From Tautonia plasticadhaerens (GTDB lineage Bacteria > Planctomycetota > Planctomycetia > Isosphaerales > Isosphaeraceae): a stretch of 64,000 nt of DNA. The notes beneath the pieces are model-generated. The model did not search any database. It saw only the letters and a program-made list of their open reading frames with translations, and had not been told where the DNA came from. Within the stretch, counting starts at the first letter, position 1; each line of letters opens with the position of its first letter. Positions 18,312 through 28,206 of the stretch are shown here, in pieces. Made by a program: the position numbers and the translations under genes. The stretch covers positions 2,480,001 to 2,544,000 of the forward strand of contig NZ_CP036426.1 in NCBI RefSeq assembly GCF_007752535.1, read 5' to 3'.

Positions 18312-18614
18312 CGGGAGGGGGAGGTTGACGGATCACGCGACGGGCGGTCGAGGCGAGTCGCCCTCGGGGGCCGGATCGTCCATCCGGCATCCACCATCCG
18401 AGGCCCGTCATCCGCCATCTCGCATGCAGGAAGTCGCCCCGATCGGTTGGATCCACCGGAACTTGGGGCTGGCCCGGGGACGGATGACGCCGTCTGATGG
18501 TAGGAGGGCTCCGATCCTCTCCCGGGCCGTCGTCCCGCCCGAGGGGCCCCTCCCCGGCACGGTACGGACCCATCGCCGGGAATGCGTCGCGGCACCGATC
18601 ACGCGAGGAAGATC
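18312..18614. other. intergenic stretch with CATCC-rich repeats
   Basis: The 303 bp between the EamA gene and the Tat protein gene hold no convincing coding region. A CATCC-rich segment at 18379-18424 repeats CATCCG and CCATC several times and shares CATCCGCCATC with the element at 54331-54385. No clear promoter was recognised; the ribosome site of the next gene (GAGGA at about 18605) lies at the end. Confidence 0.4.
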
Positions 18615-20132
18615 ATGAGGTCGTCACCCAGCCGCTCCCGTCGCGAGTTCCTCCAGTCGGCCTCGGCCCTCGGCCTGGGGGCGGGGCTCGGGCCCTGGGC
18701 GGTGCTCGGGCCGATCACCCCGGCGAGGGCCTCGGAGATGGCCGTCGGGCCGGAGGCGGTCCGATTCCGGCCGGAGATCGAGCCGGTCGTCCGCTGGATC
18801 GAGGAGACGCCGAGGGATCGGATCCTCGACGTGGCCGTCGAGCGGCTCGGCGGCGGGCTCCCCTACCGGGACTTGCTCTCGGGGTTGTTCCTGGCGGGGA
18901 TCCGGAACGTCAAGCCGAGGCCGGTGGGCTTCAAGTTCCACGCGGTGATGGTGATCAATTCGGCCCACCTGCTGGGCCAGACCGCCCCGGTCGGGGACCG
19001 GCTGCTGCCGCTGCTCTGGGCGCTGGACTACTTCAAGTCGTCCCAGGCACAGGACGTCGAGGAAGGGGACTGGACCCTCTCGAAGGTCGACGAGGCGAGG
19101 GTGCCGGGCCCGTCCCGGGCCGTCGACGAGCTGGAAGGGGCCTTCGAGGCCTGGGACGCCGACGCGGCCGACGCGGCGACGGCGGGCGTCTGCCGGTCCC
19201 AGGGCGCGGCGGCGGCGATGGAGCCGTTCTGGAGGTGCGCCGTCCGGGACTGGCGGAACATCGGCCACAAGCCGATCTTCGCCATGCAGTGCTGGCGGAC
19301 CTTGCAGGCGATCGGCTGGGAGAACGCCGAGCCGGTCCTGCGGTCGCTCTCCTTCGGGATCCTCGACACCCAGGGCAGCTCGCCCGGCGCCGAGGGCCCC
19401 TACGAGGCGAACCTGGAGCTGGCCCGGTCGATGCGACCGGACTGGACGGCCGGCCGCCTCGACCCCGGGGCGACGGAGGCGATGCTCGACGCCATGCGGT
19501 CGGCCCGCCCGGGGGACTCGTCGGCCGAGGCGGCCCGTTTGATCGGCGAGGGGATCTCGCCCGATTCGCTCTGGGACGCCGTGGTGCTCGCCGGGAGCGA
19601 GCTGCTCCTGAAGGAGCCGGGGATCATCCCGCTGCACGCGGTCACCTCGGCCAATGCGCTGCACTTCATCTACCACAACGCCAGCGACCCGACCACGAGG
19701 TCGCTCGCCCTGCTGCAAGCCGCCGGCTGGGTGCCGCTGTTCCGCGACCGCATGGACCTGGACGCGACGCCGGTGATCGACCGGATCGAGCCGATCGCCC
19801 CCGAGGCGGAGGGGGAGCAGGCCGTGGCGGCAATCTTCGAGGCGATCGGCGACGACCACCGGAAGGCCGCCGCGATGATCGTCGGTTACCTGGACGGCGG
19901 GGGCCCGGCCGAGCCGATTTTCGCGGCGGCCCGCTCCTCGATCTTCCGCAAGGGCCGGGACAGCCACGACTACAAGTACGGCGCCGCCGCCTGGGAGGAG
20001 CACCAGCTCGCCTCCGACCCGAGGTGGCGGCCCGCCCTGGCCGCCGCCATCGCGGCCCAGGTGCCGGGGTCCGGCACGAGCGACAGCCCGTTGATGAGGC
20101 GGGCGCAGGAGGCCGTAGGGCGGATCGGCTGA
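18615..20132 (+). CDS. Tat-exported protein of unknown function
   Basis: The protein is 505 residues from the ATG at 18615, six bases after GAGGA. The N-terminus SRSRREFLQSASALGLGAGL is a twin-arginine signal (RR at 8-9), followed by a hydrophobic stretch and a likely cleavage site after TPARAS. The mature part is helical and has several conserved-looking His/Trp segments (GFKFHAVMVINSAHLLGQ, IIPLHAVTSANALHFIYHN). No known catalytic motif is recognised. Tat export implies folding or cofactor loading in the cytoplasm. Function unknown. Confidence 0.8.
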   Translation: MRSSPSRSRREFLQSASALGLGAGLGPWAVLGPITPARASEMAVGPEAVRFRPEIEPVVRWIEETPRDRILDVAVERLGGGLPYRDLLSGLFLAGIRNVKPRPVGFKFHAVMVINSAHLLGQTAPVGDRLLPLLWALDYFKSSQAQDVEEGDWTLSKVDEARVPGPSRAVDELEGAFEAWDADAADAATAGVCRSQGAAAAMEPFWRCAVRDWRNIGHKPIFAMQCWRTLQAIGWENAEPVLRSLSFGILDTQGSSPGAEGPYEANLELARSMRPDWTAGRLDPGATEAMLDAMRSARPGDSSAEAARLIGEGISPDSLWDAVVLAGSELLLKEPGIIPLHAVTSANALHFIYHNASDPTTRSLALLQAAGWVPLFRDRMDLDATPVIDRIEPIAPEAEGEQAVAAIFEAIGDDHRKAAAMIVGYLDGGGPAEPIFAAARSSIFRKGRDSHDYKYGAAAWEEHQLASDPRWRPALAAAIAAQVPGSGTSDSPLMRRAQEAVGRIG

Positions 20133-20222
20133 GCGCGACCGAGCAGGGACGGAGGCGGATGGGGTCGACGCATCCGCCCCTCATCCGCCCTCCGTCCTCC
20201 GCCGTCGGGGGGGAGGGCGGCC
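20133..20222. repeat. REP-like palindromic element at convergent gene ends
   Basis: GGCGGATG and CATCCGCC pair around a loop containing GGTCGAC (about 20154-20178), with further GGGACGGA/TCCGTCC pairing outside. A related element (GATGG-TCGACGCC-ATCCGCC core) lies at 54331-54375, also between two convergent genes. It may act as a bidirectional terminator or be a dispersed repeat. Confidence 0.45.
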
Positions 20223-20969
20223 TCACGCCGCCAGCGTCTCGGTGAGGAAGCGGCGGGTGGCCTCCTGGCTCGGATTGTCGAGGACGGCCGTGGGGGGGCC
20301 GGACTCGACGACGACGCCCTGGTCGAAGACGTGGACGACGTCGGCGACGCGTCGGGCGAAACCCATGGCATGGGTGACGACGATCATCGTCTGGCCGTCC
20401 CGGGCGAGGTCGGCCATCACGGAGAGGACCTCGGCGGTCATCCGGGGGTCCAGGGCGCTGGTCGGCTCGTCGAAGAGGATGGCCCGGGGGCCCATCGCCA
20501 GGGCCCGGGCGATCGCCACCCGCTGCTGCTGGCCGCCGGAGAGCTGCACGGGGCGGGCGTCGATCTTCTCCCGGAGTCCGACCCGCTCCAGCAGGGCGAC
20601 GGCCCGATGGTCGGCCTCGTCCCGGTCGAGGCCGAGGACGTGGATCGGCCCCTCGGTGATGTTCTGGAGCACGGTGCGGTGGGGGAAGAGGTTGAAGCCC
20701 TGGAAGACCATCCCCACCCGGGTCCGGATCTGCCGGAGGACTGCCTCGCGGTGACGGTCGACCGACCAGGGGTCGAGCGGCAGGCCGTCGACGACGACCG
20801 AACCGGCCTGGAACCGTTCCAGGCCGTTCAGGCAGCGCAGGAAGGTGCTCTTGCCGCTGCCGGAGGGCCCGACCACCACCGCGACCTCCCCGCGGTCGAC
20901 GGCCAGGTCGATCCCCCGGAGCACCTCCAGCGCCCCGTGTCGCTTCACCAATCCGGACACCTCGATCAT
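20223..20969 (-). CDS. polar amino-acid ABC transporter ATPase
   Basis: The protein is 248 residues; its ATG overlaps the stop of the permease gene (ATGA). It has Walker A GPSGSGKST (34-42), a Q-loop in VGMVFQGFNLFPHRTVLQN, the signature LSGGQQQRVAIARALA (about 139-154), Walker B ILFDEPTSALDP (about 159-170) and a switch His in VVTHAMGFARR. The FNLFPH and HAMGFAR wording is typical of glutamine/polar amino acid importers. It energises uptake with the fused binding-protein/permease encoded just upstream. Confidence 0.93.
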   Translation of the reverse strand: MIEVSGLVKRHGALEVLRGIDLAVDRGEVAVVVGPSGSGKSTFLRCLNGLERFQAGSVVVDGLPLDPWSVDRHREAVLRQIRTRVGMVFQGFNLFPHRTVLQNITEGPIHVLGLDRDEADHRAVALLERVGLREKIDARPVQLSGGQQQRVAIARALAMGPRAILFDEPTSALDPRMTAEVLSVMADLARDGQTMIVVTHAMGFARRVADVVHVFDQGVVVESGPPTAVLDNPSQEATRRFLTETLAA

Positions 20970-22585
20970 TCGGGGGCCCCCCTCTTCGTCGCTCGGGAGC
21001 GGTCGTCTCCCCGGAGACGGCGCTCGGACCATCGGGACAACCAGGACAGCGGCAGGCTCATCACCAGGTAGAGCACCGCGCAGGCCAGGGCGAACTCCAG
21101 CACCCCTCCGGTGCTGTTGGCGAGGATCTGGTACTGCTTGCTCAGCTCGACGATCGTGATCACCGAGCAGACCGAGCTGTCCTTGAACAGCGCGATGAAG
21201 TCGTTGGTCACCGGGGGGATGACGATCCGGACCGCCTGGGGGATCACCACCCGCCGCAGGGCGAGCCACCGGGGCATCCCCAGGGCCAGGGCGGCCTCCA
21301 TCTGCCCGGCGGGGATCGCCTGGAGCCCGGCCCGGTAGATCTCGGCCTCGTACGCCGAATAATTGATCGCCAGCCCGGCGATCCCGGCGACATACGGCGG
21401 CAGGTTCGCCAGGTAGAACAGGACGAAGAGCTGGAGCATCAACGGGGTGCCCCGGATCAGTTCGACGTAGGCCGAGAGCGGGATCCGGACGAAGGCGGGC
21501 CCGTAGAGGCGGCCCAGCGCGATGAGCAGGCCGGCGACGATGGCGATGGGCATCGAGGCGACCGAGAGGACGATCGTCGTCCCGGCGGCGCCGAGCAGGT
21601 ACCCGCGGTACTTCCAGATCAGGGCCCACCCGCGATCGGACTCCCGACTCAGCTCGGCCATCGAGGCGGCGACCCGGGCGGTGTCGAGCGTGGCGAGTTC
21701 CTCCTGGGCGTCGGTCCAGATGTCGTACGTGCGGTAGATGCGTTCGAGCGTCCCGTCGGCGATCAGGGCCTCGATCGCCCGGTCGAGAGCCCCGGCCAGC
21801 GCCTCGTCTCCGTTCCGGACGTAGATGACGTAATACCCGCGCCCCTCGGGGGGGCCGACGTTCTCCAGGCCGGGGAATTGCGGCCGATAGAATCGGGCGG
21901 CGGGGAGATCCTGGAGCGTGGCATCGAGCCGGCCGCTGAGGACCTGCATCATCGGGTCGGTGGCCCCGGTGTAGGCGCGGACCTCGACGGTCCCGTCCTG
22001 GTTCTCCCTCGCGAAGGTCTCGGCCGCCGAGGTGCCGAGCACGCCGACGCTCCAGCGGCCCCCGCCGGGCTTCGGCGCCTTCAGGTCGTCCCAGGACCGG
22101 ATGGGGGCGCCTTCCCGGACCATCAGCTGGAGCTGGTAGATGTAGTAGGGGCGGGACGCCCGATAGTCCCGGACCCGGCTCGGGAGCAGCTCGTAGCCGT
22201 TGGCGACCGCGTCGACGCGCCCGGCGTCGAGGACGTTGAGCAACTGGTCCCACTGGCCCTGGGAGAGCTCGGCCTCGACGCCGAGTCGGGCGGCGAGGGC
22301 ATCCACCAGCTCGACCTCGAAGCCGACGAGCCGGCCGGGGTCGTCGGGGTCGATGTAGGCGTAGGGGCCGCCGCCTTCCATGTCGCAGCCGTAGGAGAGC
22401 CGGCCGGTGGATCGGACGTGGTCCAGGGCGTCTCGGGCCGAGGCCGGTGGTGCCCCGATCAGGGGGGCGAGGAGCAGGGCGGGCAGGAAGATCAGCCTTC
22501 GGAGGGCTCGCGGGAGGAGAGGTGAGTTGCGGTGCAAGCCGGCCTCGGCCGGGGGGGGAGGAGACGCGGACGGGGGTTGTTCCAT
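20966..22585 (-). CDS. fused solute-binding protein and permease of an amino-acid ABC importer
   Basis: The protein is 539 residues from the ATG at 22585. A signal/anchor (LRRLIFLPALLLAPLIGAPPASA) precedes a periplasmic binding domain (SBP family 3; GRLSYGCDMEGGGPYAYIDPDDPGRLVGFEVELVDALA ... YVRNGDEALAGALDRAIEALIADGTLERIYRTY). Then comes a HisM/GlnP-type permease with five or so membrane segments and the EAA loop (YEAEIYRAGLQAIPAGQMEAALALGMPRW). Both parts in one chain occur in some GlnH-GlnP importers. The substrate is likely a polar amino acid; which one is not determined. Confidence 0.92.
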   Translation of the reverse strand: MEQPPSASPPPPAEAGLHRNSPLLPRALRRLIFLPALLLAPLIGAPPASARDALDHVRSTGRLSYGCDMEGGGPYAYIDPDDPGRLVGFEVELVDALAARLGVEAELSQGQWDQLLNVLDAGRVDAVANGYELLPSRVRDYRASRPYYIYQLQLMVREGAPIRSWDDLKAPKPGGGRWSVGVLGTSAAETFARENQDGTVEVRAYTGATDPMMQVLSGRLDATLQDLPAARFYRPQFPGLENVGPPEGRGYYVIYVRNGDEALAGALDRAIEALIADGTLERIYRTYDIWTDAQEELATLDTARVAASMAELSRESDRGWALIWKYRGYLLGAAGTTIVLSVASMPIAIVAGLLIALGRLYGPAFVRIPLSAYVELIRGTPLMLQLFVLFYLANLPPYVAGIAGLAINYSAYEAEIYRAGLQAIPAGQMEAALALGMPRWLALRRVVIPQAVRIVIPPVTNDFIALFKDSSVCSVITIVELSKQYQILANSTGGVLEFALACAVLYLVMSLPLSWLSRWSERRLRGDDRSRATKRGAPE

Positions 22586-22699
22586 CAAGAAACCTCGTTC
22601 GGCTGGGGGACCCCTTTCTCCCGGGAAACGCCGGGCCTCTGGACGGGTACCATCTTTCAATGTCCCGGCCCCCCCGACAAGGGAAAACTGCGACCCTAC

Positions 22700-22732
22700 G
22701 GGGGCGCGACCCGGGTCCCGGGTCGCGCCCCC
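22700..22732 (-). terminator. intrinsic terminator after the sugar isomerase gene
   Basis: A perfect 15-bp GC stem (22700-22714 with 22718-22732) closes a 3-base loop 30 bp past the stop at 22763. On the minus strand it is followed after a short gap by a TTTT run (about 22686). Confidence 0.75.
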
Positions 22733-22762
22733 GAGGGCGATGGGATCGGGAGGCGGTGCGGC

Positions 22763-23782
22763 TCAGGCCCTCGACTGGCCCTCGGCGAAGGCGGAGTCGA
22801 AGGCCCGGCCGGCGGCGGGGAACATCATAGTCCGCTTGATGAATTGCACGGCCTCGGCGGCGCCGAACTCGCGGTCCATGCCGGGGTCCTCCCACTCGAC
22901 CGAGAGGGGCCCCTCGTAGCCGATCAGGTTCAGCTCGCGGGCGATCTCGGCGAAATCGACCTGGCCCCGGCCGGGGGATCGGAAGTCCCAGCCCCGGCGG
23001 GGGTCGCCGAAGTCGAGGTGGGAGCTGAGCAGGCCGGTCCGGCCGTCGAGCGTGGTGGCCACGTCCTTGACGTGGACGTGGTAGATCCGCTCCCGGATCT
23101 TCGGCTCCCGCAGGTAGTGGGCGGGGTTCATCCCCTGCCAGAGCAGGTGGCTGGGGTCGTAGTTGAAGCCGAACTCGGGGCGGCCGTCCACGGCGTCGAT
23201 CGCCTTGAGGGCGGAGTACGTGTCGAAGGCGATCTCGGTCGGGTGGACCTCCAGCCCGAAGCGGACCCCCTCCTGCTTGAAGACGTCGAGGATGGGGTTG
23301 AAGACGTCGGCGAACTTCCGGAACCCGGCGTCGATCATCGAGGTCGGCGTGGGGGGGAAGGCGTAGAGCATGTGCCAGATGGAGGAGCCGGTGAAGCCGT
23401 TGACCACCGAGACGCCGAGCTTGGCGGCGGCCCGGGCCGTGTCCTTCAGCTCCTCGGCGGCCCGCTCGTTGACCCCCTTCGGGTCGCCGTCCCCCCAGAC
23501 GTGGGGCGGCAGGATCGCCTTGTGGCGCTCGTCGATCGGGTCGAGCACCGCCTGGCCGACCAGGTGGGCCGAGATCGCCCAGCAGTTCAGGCCGTAGCGG
23601 CCGAGCAGCTCCTTGCGCTGCTTGCAGTAGCTGCCGTCTTCCAGCGCCTTCTTCACGTCAAAGTGGCCGCCCCAGCAAGGCAACTCGATGCCGTCATAAC
23701 CCCACTCGGCGACTTTCGGGGCCCAGTGCTCCAGCGGCTGATCGGCCCACTGGCCGGTGAACAACGTGATCGGACGGGGCAT
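22763..23782 (-). CDS. sugar phosphate isomerase/epimerase (AP endonuclease 2-like TIM barrel)
   Basis: The protein is 339 residues from the ATG at 23782. The barrel signatures are present: [16 protein letters not shown] (about 26-41), [13 protein letters not shown] with a metal Glu/His, [17 protein letters not shown] (Asp and His), [10 protein letters not shown] and [10 protein letters not shown]. Such proteins isomerise or dehydrate sugars, often beside Gfo/Idh enzymes. Metal ligands appear complete. The longer upstream frame is non-homologous. The gene is single, with a strong terminator after it. Confidence 0.88.
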   Translation of the reverse strand: MPRPITLFTGQWADQPLEHWAPKVAEWGYDGIELPCWGGHFDVKKALEDGSYCKQRKELLGRYGLNCWAISAHLVGQAVLDPIDERHKAILPPHVWGDGDPKGVNERAAEELKDTARAAAKLGVSVVNGFTGSSIWHMLYAFPPTPTSMIDAGFRKFADVFNPILDVFKQEGVRFGLEVHPTEIAFDTYSALKAIDAVDGRPEFGFNYDPSHLLWQGMNPAHYLREPKIRERIYHVHVKDVATTLDGRTGLLSSHLDFGDPRRGWDFRSPGRGQVDFAEIARELNLIGYEGPLSVEWEDPGMDREFGAAEAVQFIKRTMMFPAAGRAFDSAFAEGQSRA

Positions 23783-24045
23783 GAGACATCCTCCCAGCGC
23801 ATCGGTATGGGCGACATCGAGGTCGAGAGCGGGCACCCAGGCCGGCGAAGGAGACCGGCCGTCGTGGTGGACAGGGGGGCAGGGAGCCAAGGTAGGGGCA
23901 CGGGGGGAGGAAGTCAATGATCGGGTGCGGCCCCCGGGCGGTGGGTGCGACGACGACCAGGAGTCTCGGGATGGGGGGCGGCGGGTGGCGGGCGGGGGAA
24001 GGCCGGGGGCCGATGACGCCCGACCCGCCGCCGGCCGCCATTCGC

Positions 24046-26118
24046 TCAGAAGTCGATCGGCTCATACGGCACCAACGCCATGCCGGATGCCGTCCGGTCC
24101 GGGTCGCCCCAGTCGTCGGCGTTGCGGCGGCGGACCAGCTCGGAGATGGCGGAGGCGAGCCGACGGCCGACGGCGGCCCGATAGGGGGCGTCGGCCTGGA
24201 GCAGCTCGGCCTGGGAGCGGGAGAGCAGGCTGTCGGGGGGGGAGGGGGGGAGCCCCTGACGCCGGGCGAGGTGCTCGGCGAAGGTGCGGTCCCCCCGGTC
24301 GGCGGACAGGAACGAGGACTCCCCGGCGGCGGCGGCGGTGCCGATCCGGAGCAGGTCGGTCAGGTCGGTGGCCCCCCCCTGGAGCGCCTGCTGGAACTGG
24401 CTGAGTTCGTCGATCAGGGCATCCAGCTCCGGTCGGGTCATCAGCATTTGCACCGTCACCATCGGCTCCCCCCCCACCCGCTCGGCGATCCAGCCCCGGC
24501 GCACCGAGGGTGCCTTCACCCCTTCGAGCCGGGGGTCGGGGCGTGGGCGGTCTCCCAGGAGGTCGACGAGCACGGGCGCGACCTGGTCGAGCGTCAGCCC
24601 CCGGCGGTCGACGTAGTCCCGGAGCCTCCCCTCGGCCTCGGCGTCGAGCAGCGCGGCGAGTTCCCTGGCGTACTGGACGCGGTCGTCGATGATCGCCCGG
24701 AGGGTCGGCCGGAGGGCGGAAGCGTCGGCCAGGCCCGGGCGGACGGGGGGGATCGGCCGCTCGAAGCCGGAGTCCCGGTCCCGGGGGCGATAGGACCCGG
24801 AGGCGAGGGCGTCCCACTGGGACTGATACCGCTCGGGCTCGTCCCCGGCGAGGTCGTCGCGGCGGATCGAGACGGCGGCGATCGTGATCCGGTGGTGCCG
24901 GGCCAGCCGGGCGAGGGCCTGGGCCCGGGAGGCGTCCCGGTCGTGGTCGGGGGCGTCGCCGATGAGCACGAGGAGCTTGGTCGCCAGGTCCCCCTCCCGG
25001 CCGGTCGGCCAGGAGAGGTGCCGGGAGGCGCCGATCGGCTCGTCGGCGGGGGCCGGCAGGGCGGCGGCGACGCCGTCGAGCACGGCCTCGGCGACCGAGC
25101 CGTCGCCCCGCCGGGCCGCGTCGAGGCGGTCGAGCGTCTTCCGGAAGATGCTCGGATGGGTGAAGGGGGAGGCGATCCGGACCGAGTAGTCGAACGCCGG
25201 GTGTTCATCGCGGTAGGCGACCAGCCCGAGCCGGAGTGAAACTCCCTGGCGATCCGCCTCGTCGGAGAGGTCGGCGGCCAGGCCCCGGGCGGCGTCGATG
25301 TAGGACTGCATCGACGCGGTCGTGTCGACGACGAAGGCGATGTCGATCCGGCGGAGGAGCCTCGTCAGGTGATCCGGGGGCTCGGCCGGGGGAGGGGGGG
25401 GAGGGGAGCGGTCCTCGACGAGGCTGGCGACCTCGAAGATCGTCCGGGTCGAGCCGTCGGGCTGGGGGATCGCGTCGCCGGAGAGGATCGGCAGTCCGAG
25501 CGTGGGGTCGGTTCGGTCGTCGTCGGCCCCCGGGTCGGGCTCCCGGCCCTCGGTGGGGCAGGCGCCATCGTGCCGGGGGCAGTCCCGATCGGCGAGGGCG
25601 TCGAGCAGGCAGGACCTCTCCCGGTAGACGACCAGCGGAGGACGGCCGCCCCGGGGGGTGGGGCGGGCCATCAGCCGGGTGTCCCAGGCCAGCACGGCGT
25701 CGGCGGGCACCCAGCCGGTCGGGGGCCCCTCGGCCGGGCCGACCCGGAGGGAACGGGGGCCGTCCGGCCCCTCGGGCCGGGCCTCCTCGAAGACGAACTG
25801 GACGGCGTAGTAGTCCAGCGGGTCGCCCGAGGGCGGGGAATCCGGTCCGGGTCCGAATCGAGGGCGGAGGCCGAGTTCCCGGACGAGCACCTTGCGGCGG
25901 AGCCCGTCGGCGGTCCGGAGGATGCCGTCGTCGACCGGGGGCGGATCGTGGGCCGCCTCGACGTCCGGCCGTCCCGCCCCGGGAGGGGGCCCGGGGACGC
26001 CCGGCCCGACCACGGGGGGACGGCCCGGCCCCCCCCGGAACAGGGAGGCCATGCCGAGCGCCGAGCCGACGACGAGCGTCACCAGGTAGAACACCGGCAT
26101 CCGGTAGAGCGGCGGCAT
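24046..26118 (-). CDS. membrane-anchored von Willebrand factor A domain protein
   Basis: The protein is 690 residues from the ATG at 26118, which follows a GAGGGGGTG-type site. An N-terminal membrane anchor (residues about 6-27) is followed by a Pro-rich stretch and an SH3-like region ([19 protein letters not shown]). The VWA domain begins [23 protein letters not shown] (about 258-280), with an intact DxTxS MIDAS and the later [12 protein letters not shown]. The C-terminal ~250 residues are helical. It probably senses or binds extracytoplasmic partners. It is head-to-head with the sulfatase-modifying-factor-like gene (gap 133 bp), so they may share control. Confidence 0.8.
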   Translation of the reverse strand: MPPLYRMPVFYLVTLVVGSALGMASLFRGGPGRPPVVGPGVPGPPPGAGRPDVEAAHDPPPVDDGILRTADGLRRKVLVRELGLRPRFGPGPDSPPSGDPLDYYAVQFVFEEARPEGPDGPRSLRVGPAEGPPTGWVPADAVLAWDTRLMARPTPRGGRPPLVVYRERSCLLDALADRDCPRHDGACPTEGREPDPGADDDRTDPTLGLPILSGDAIPQPDGSTRTIFEVASLVEDRSPPPPPPAEPPDHLTRLLRRIDIAFVVDTTASMQSYIDAARGLAADLSDEADRQGVSLRLGLVAYRDEHPAFDYSVRIASPFTHPSIFRKTLDRLDAARRGDGSVAEAVLDGVAAALPAPADEPIGASRHLSWPTGREGDLATKLLVLIGDAPDHDRDASRAQALARLARHHRITIAAVSIRRDDLAGDEPERYQSQWDALASGSYRPRDRDSGFERPIPPVRPGLADASALRPTLRAIIDDRVQYARELAALLDAEAEGRLRDYVDRRGLTLDQVAPVLVDLLGDRPRPDPRLEGVKAPSVRRGWIAERVGGEPMVTVQMLMTRPELDALIDELSQFQQALQGGATDLTDLLRIGTAAAAGESSFLSADRGDRTFAEHLARRQGLPPSPPDSLLSRSQAELLQADAPYRAAVGRRLASAISELVRRRNADDWGDPDRTASGMALVPYEPIDF

Positions 26119-26251
26119 CACCCCCTCGGGCGGTCGAGACGATTGGATGGCACCAGCCCGATTCGGCCGGCCCGGACCTCTGGTATCGTACGAGGGATCG
26201 GGAGGGCGGCAACACCGCCCCCCGGGCGTCCCGCTTTCGAGGAGGAGCACC

Positions 26252-27955
26252 GTGACGCGACCGACGACGATCCGCCCGCTGCTCGGCCTGATCCTGCTCG
26301 GGGGCCCGGCGTCGGTCTCGACCGACGCCCAGGCCCCGGTGACCCTGACCCGGTGGGAAGGCCCGGCGTCCCCGTCCTCGGCGGGCCGGGCCCCGGGGCA
26401 GGCGATGTTCCTGCTCCGGGCCCGGGCCCGGTGGTCGCCCGACGCCCCGGGGGAACGCGACCGGTACGAGCTCCGGGTAACGCTCCCCGACGGCCGGGTC
26501 GGACGCCGGCCGATGCGGCCCGAGGAGGGGCCGGGGTCCCTGGTCGTCACCTTCCCGGTCCCGGCAGACTCCGTGCGCAACCTGCTCCCGGAGGCGGTGA
26601 ACGTCGAGGTGGCCCTGGTCGACCCGACGACCGGAACCCCGATGAGTAACCCGCTCGTCGCCGACATCTCCCGGTTCCCGAACCCGGGTCCCCCGCCGAG
26701 TCGGGCCCCGACCGGGCCGTTCGACTGGGGCAGGCCGCTCTCCCCGGGCGAGTCCGGCTCCGGGGCGTTGCCCAGGTCGTGCCCGGGCGGCTGGCGGTTC
26801 GTCCGGGTCGCCTCGACCCCCGACCGGCCCGGGTTCTTCGTGGCGACGACCGAGGCGACGAACCGCCAGGTCGCCGACCTCCTGCCCGACCACGACCCGG
26901 ACGCCGGACGCTCCGACGAGTTCTCGCTCGACGCCCCCGAGCAGCCCGCGATCAACCTCACCCCCGGGCGGGCCGAGGCCTACCTGGCCGCCCTCCGGGA
27001 GGCCGACCCGGCCGGCGTGCCGTTTCGCCTGCCGACCCGGGCCGAGTGGGAGCGGGCCGCCCGGGCGGGGCGAAACGCGGCCTACTGGTGGGGAGACGCC
27101 CCGGTCTTCCCCGACGGGGCGAACTTCCTCGGCCCGGAACCGGGGGAGGAGGCGGACACGACCGCACCCGAGTCGGGATCGGGCGACGGCTTCCTCGCCA
27201 ACCCGTGGGGGCTCGTGCACACGTTCGGCAACGTCGCCGAGTGGGCGACCGGGGGGGACGGCGGCTCGGCCTTCTCCCGGATGGGCGGCCACTTCCGGAG
27301 CGAGCCCGCCCAGGCCCTCGAACCCCCGGTCGTCGACGACCCGGCCGCCCTCGGGCCCGACCCCTACGTCGGGCTCCGGCCCGCGTTCGACCTGGATGCG
27401 GCGACCGGCGCCGAGCTGATCCGCCGGCAACTGGCCGACGACCCCGAGCTGGCCGGGGTGGGCGTCTCGTTCGACCCCGACGCCGCCTCGGCGACCCTCT
27501 CCGGCCCCGTCCCCGGGACCGAGGCCCGGCGGAGGGCCTCGGAGCGGCTTCGGTCGCTCTGGTTCCTCGCGGCCGTCGTCGACGAGATGCGGACGCCGGT
27601 CCGGGCCCCCGGCCGTCTCGCCTCGATCGGCGGCGTGGCGGGGACGCCGACCCCGACGAGGCTCCTCGGCCGGACGATCCTCCGCGTGCCCGTCTCCGCC
27701 TCCTGGGACGGCCCCCAGCCGGTGGCGGGGTCGGACTGGTGGCTGAACGTCTACGGCCCTGGAGGCGCCCACTGGGCTTATCGGCTCGACGCCGGAGAGC
27801 CGGGGAAGCCGACCCTCCTGCTCGCCATCCCGGCCGGGCTGGTCGGGCCCGACGGGACCGCCCGGGTCGCCCTGAGCCTCGGCGTCCCGGCGACGTCTCC
27901 GGAGGAGCCGAGAGTCGTCAGCGACCTGGCCATGCTGAAAATCCGGGGAGGCTGA
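26252..27955 (+). CDS. exported formylglycine-generating-enzyme-like (SUMF1) protein
   Basis: The protein is 567 residues from a GTG with GGAGGAG upstream. A short signal (RPLLGLILLGGPASVSTDAQA) leads to a Pro/Asp-rich domain. Then comes the SUMF1/FGE-sulfatase fold: RVASTPDRPGFFVATTEATNRQVADLL (about 185-210), PFRLPTRAEWERAARAGRNAAYWWGD (about 254-279), NPWGLVHTFGNVAEWATGG and YVGLRPAFD. The catalytic Cys pair of true formylglycine enzymes is not visible, so this is more likely a binding or structural member. A BON-like segment follows (AELIRRQLADDPELAGVGVSFDPD). The C-terminal ~90 residues are beta-rich. Confidence 0.78.
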   Translation: MTRPTTIRPLLGLILLGGPASVSTDAQAPVTLTRWEGPASPSSAGRAPGQAMFLLRARARWSPDAPGERDRYELRVTLPDGRVGRRPMRPEEGPGSLVVTFPVPADSVRNLLPEAVNVEVALVDPTTGTPMSNPLVADISRFPNPGPPPSRAPTGPFDWGRPLSPGESGSGALPRSCPGGWRFVRVASTPDRPGFFVATTEATNRQVADLLPDHDPDAGRSDEFSLDAPEQPAINLTPGRAEAYLAALREADPAGVPFRLPTRAEWERAARAGRNAAYWWGDAPVFPDGANFLGPEPGEEADTTAPESGSGDGFLANPWGLVHTFGNVAEWATGGDGGSAFSRMGGHFRSEPAQALEPPVVDDPAALGPDPYVGLRPAFDLDAATGAELIRRQLADDPELAGVGVSFDPDAASATLSGPVPGTEARRRASERLRSLWFLAAVVDEMRTPVRAPGRLASIGGVAGTPTPTRLLGRTILRVPVSASWDGPQPVAGSDWWLNVYGPGGAHWAYRLDAGEPGKPTLLLAIPAGLVGPDGTARVALSLGVPATSPEEPRVVSDLAMLKIRGG

Positions 27956-28206
27956 CGGGCCGAGGGCCGGCGGCGACGGCCCGACCCGCGCGGGGGACGG
28001 ACCGGGGCCCCGACCGATCCGAGCCCGTCGCCCCTCCCGCCGCCCCCGACCTCTGGGCCATCGACCGCCCGCCCCCGACGTCGATCCCCCGGCTCCTCCC
28101 CGCCGTTCTCCCCCGGATCGCGACCGAAGTTCGGGGGGCCACAATCTCGACCGACGGGGGGCGAACACCCTCCCGTCCCGTTCCCAGCCCTGAGAGGACG
28201 CCCGAG

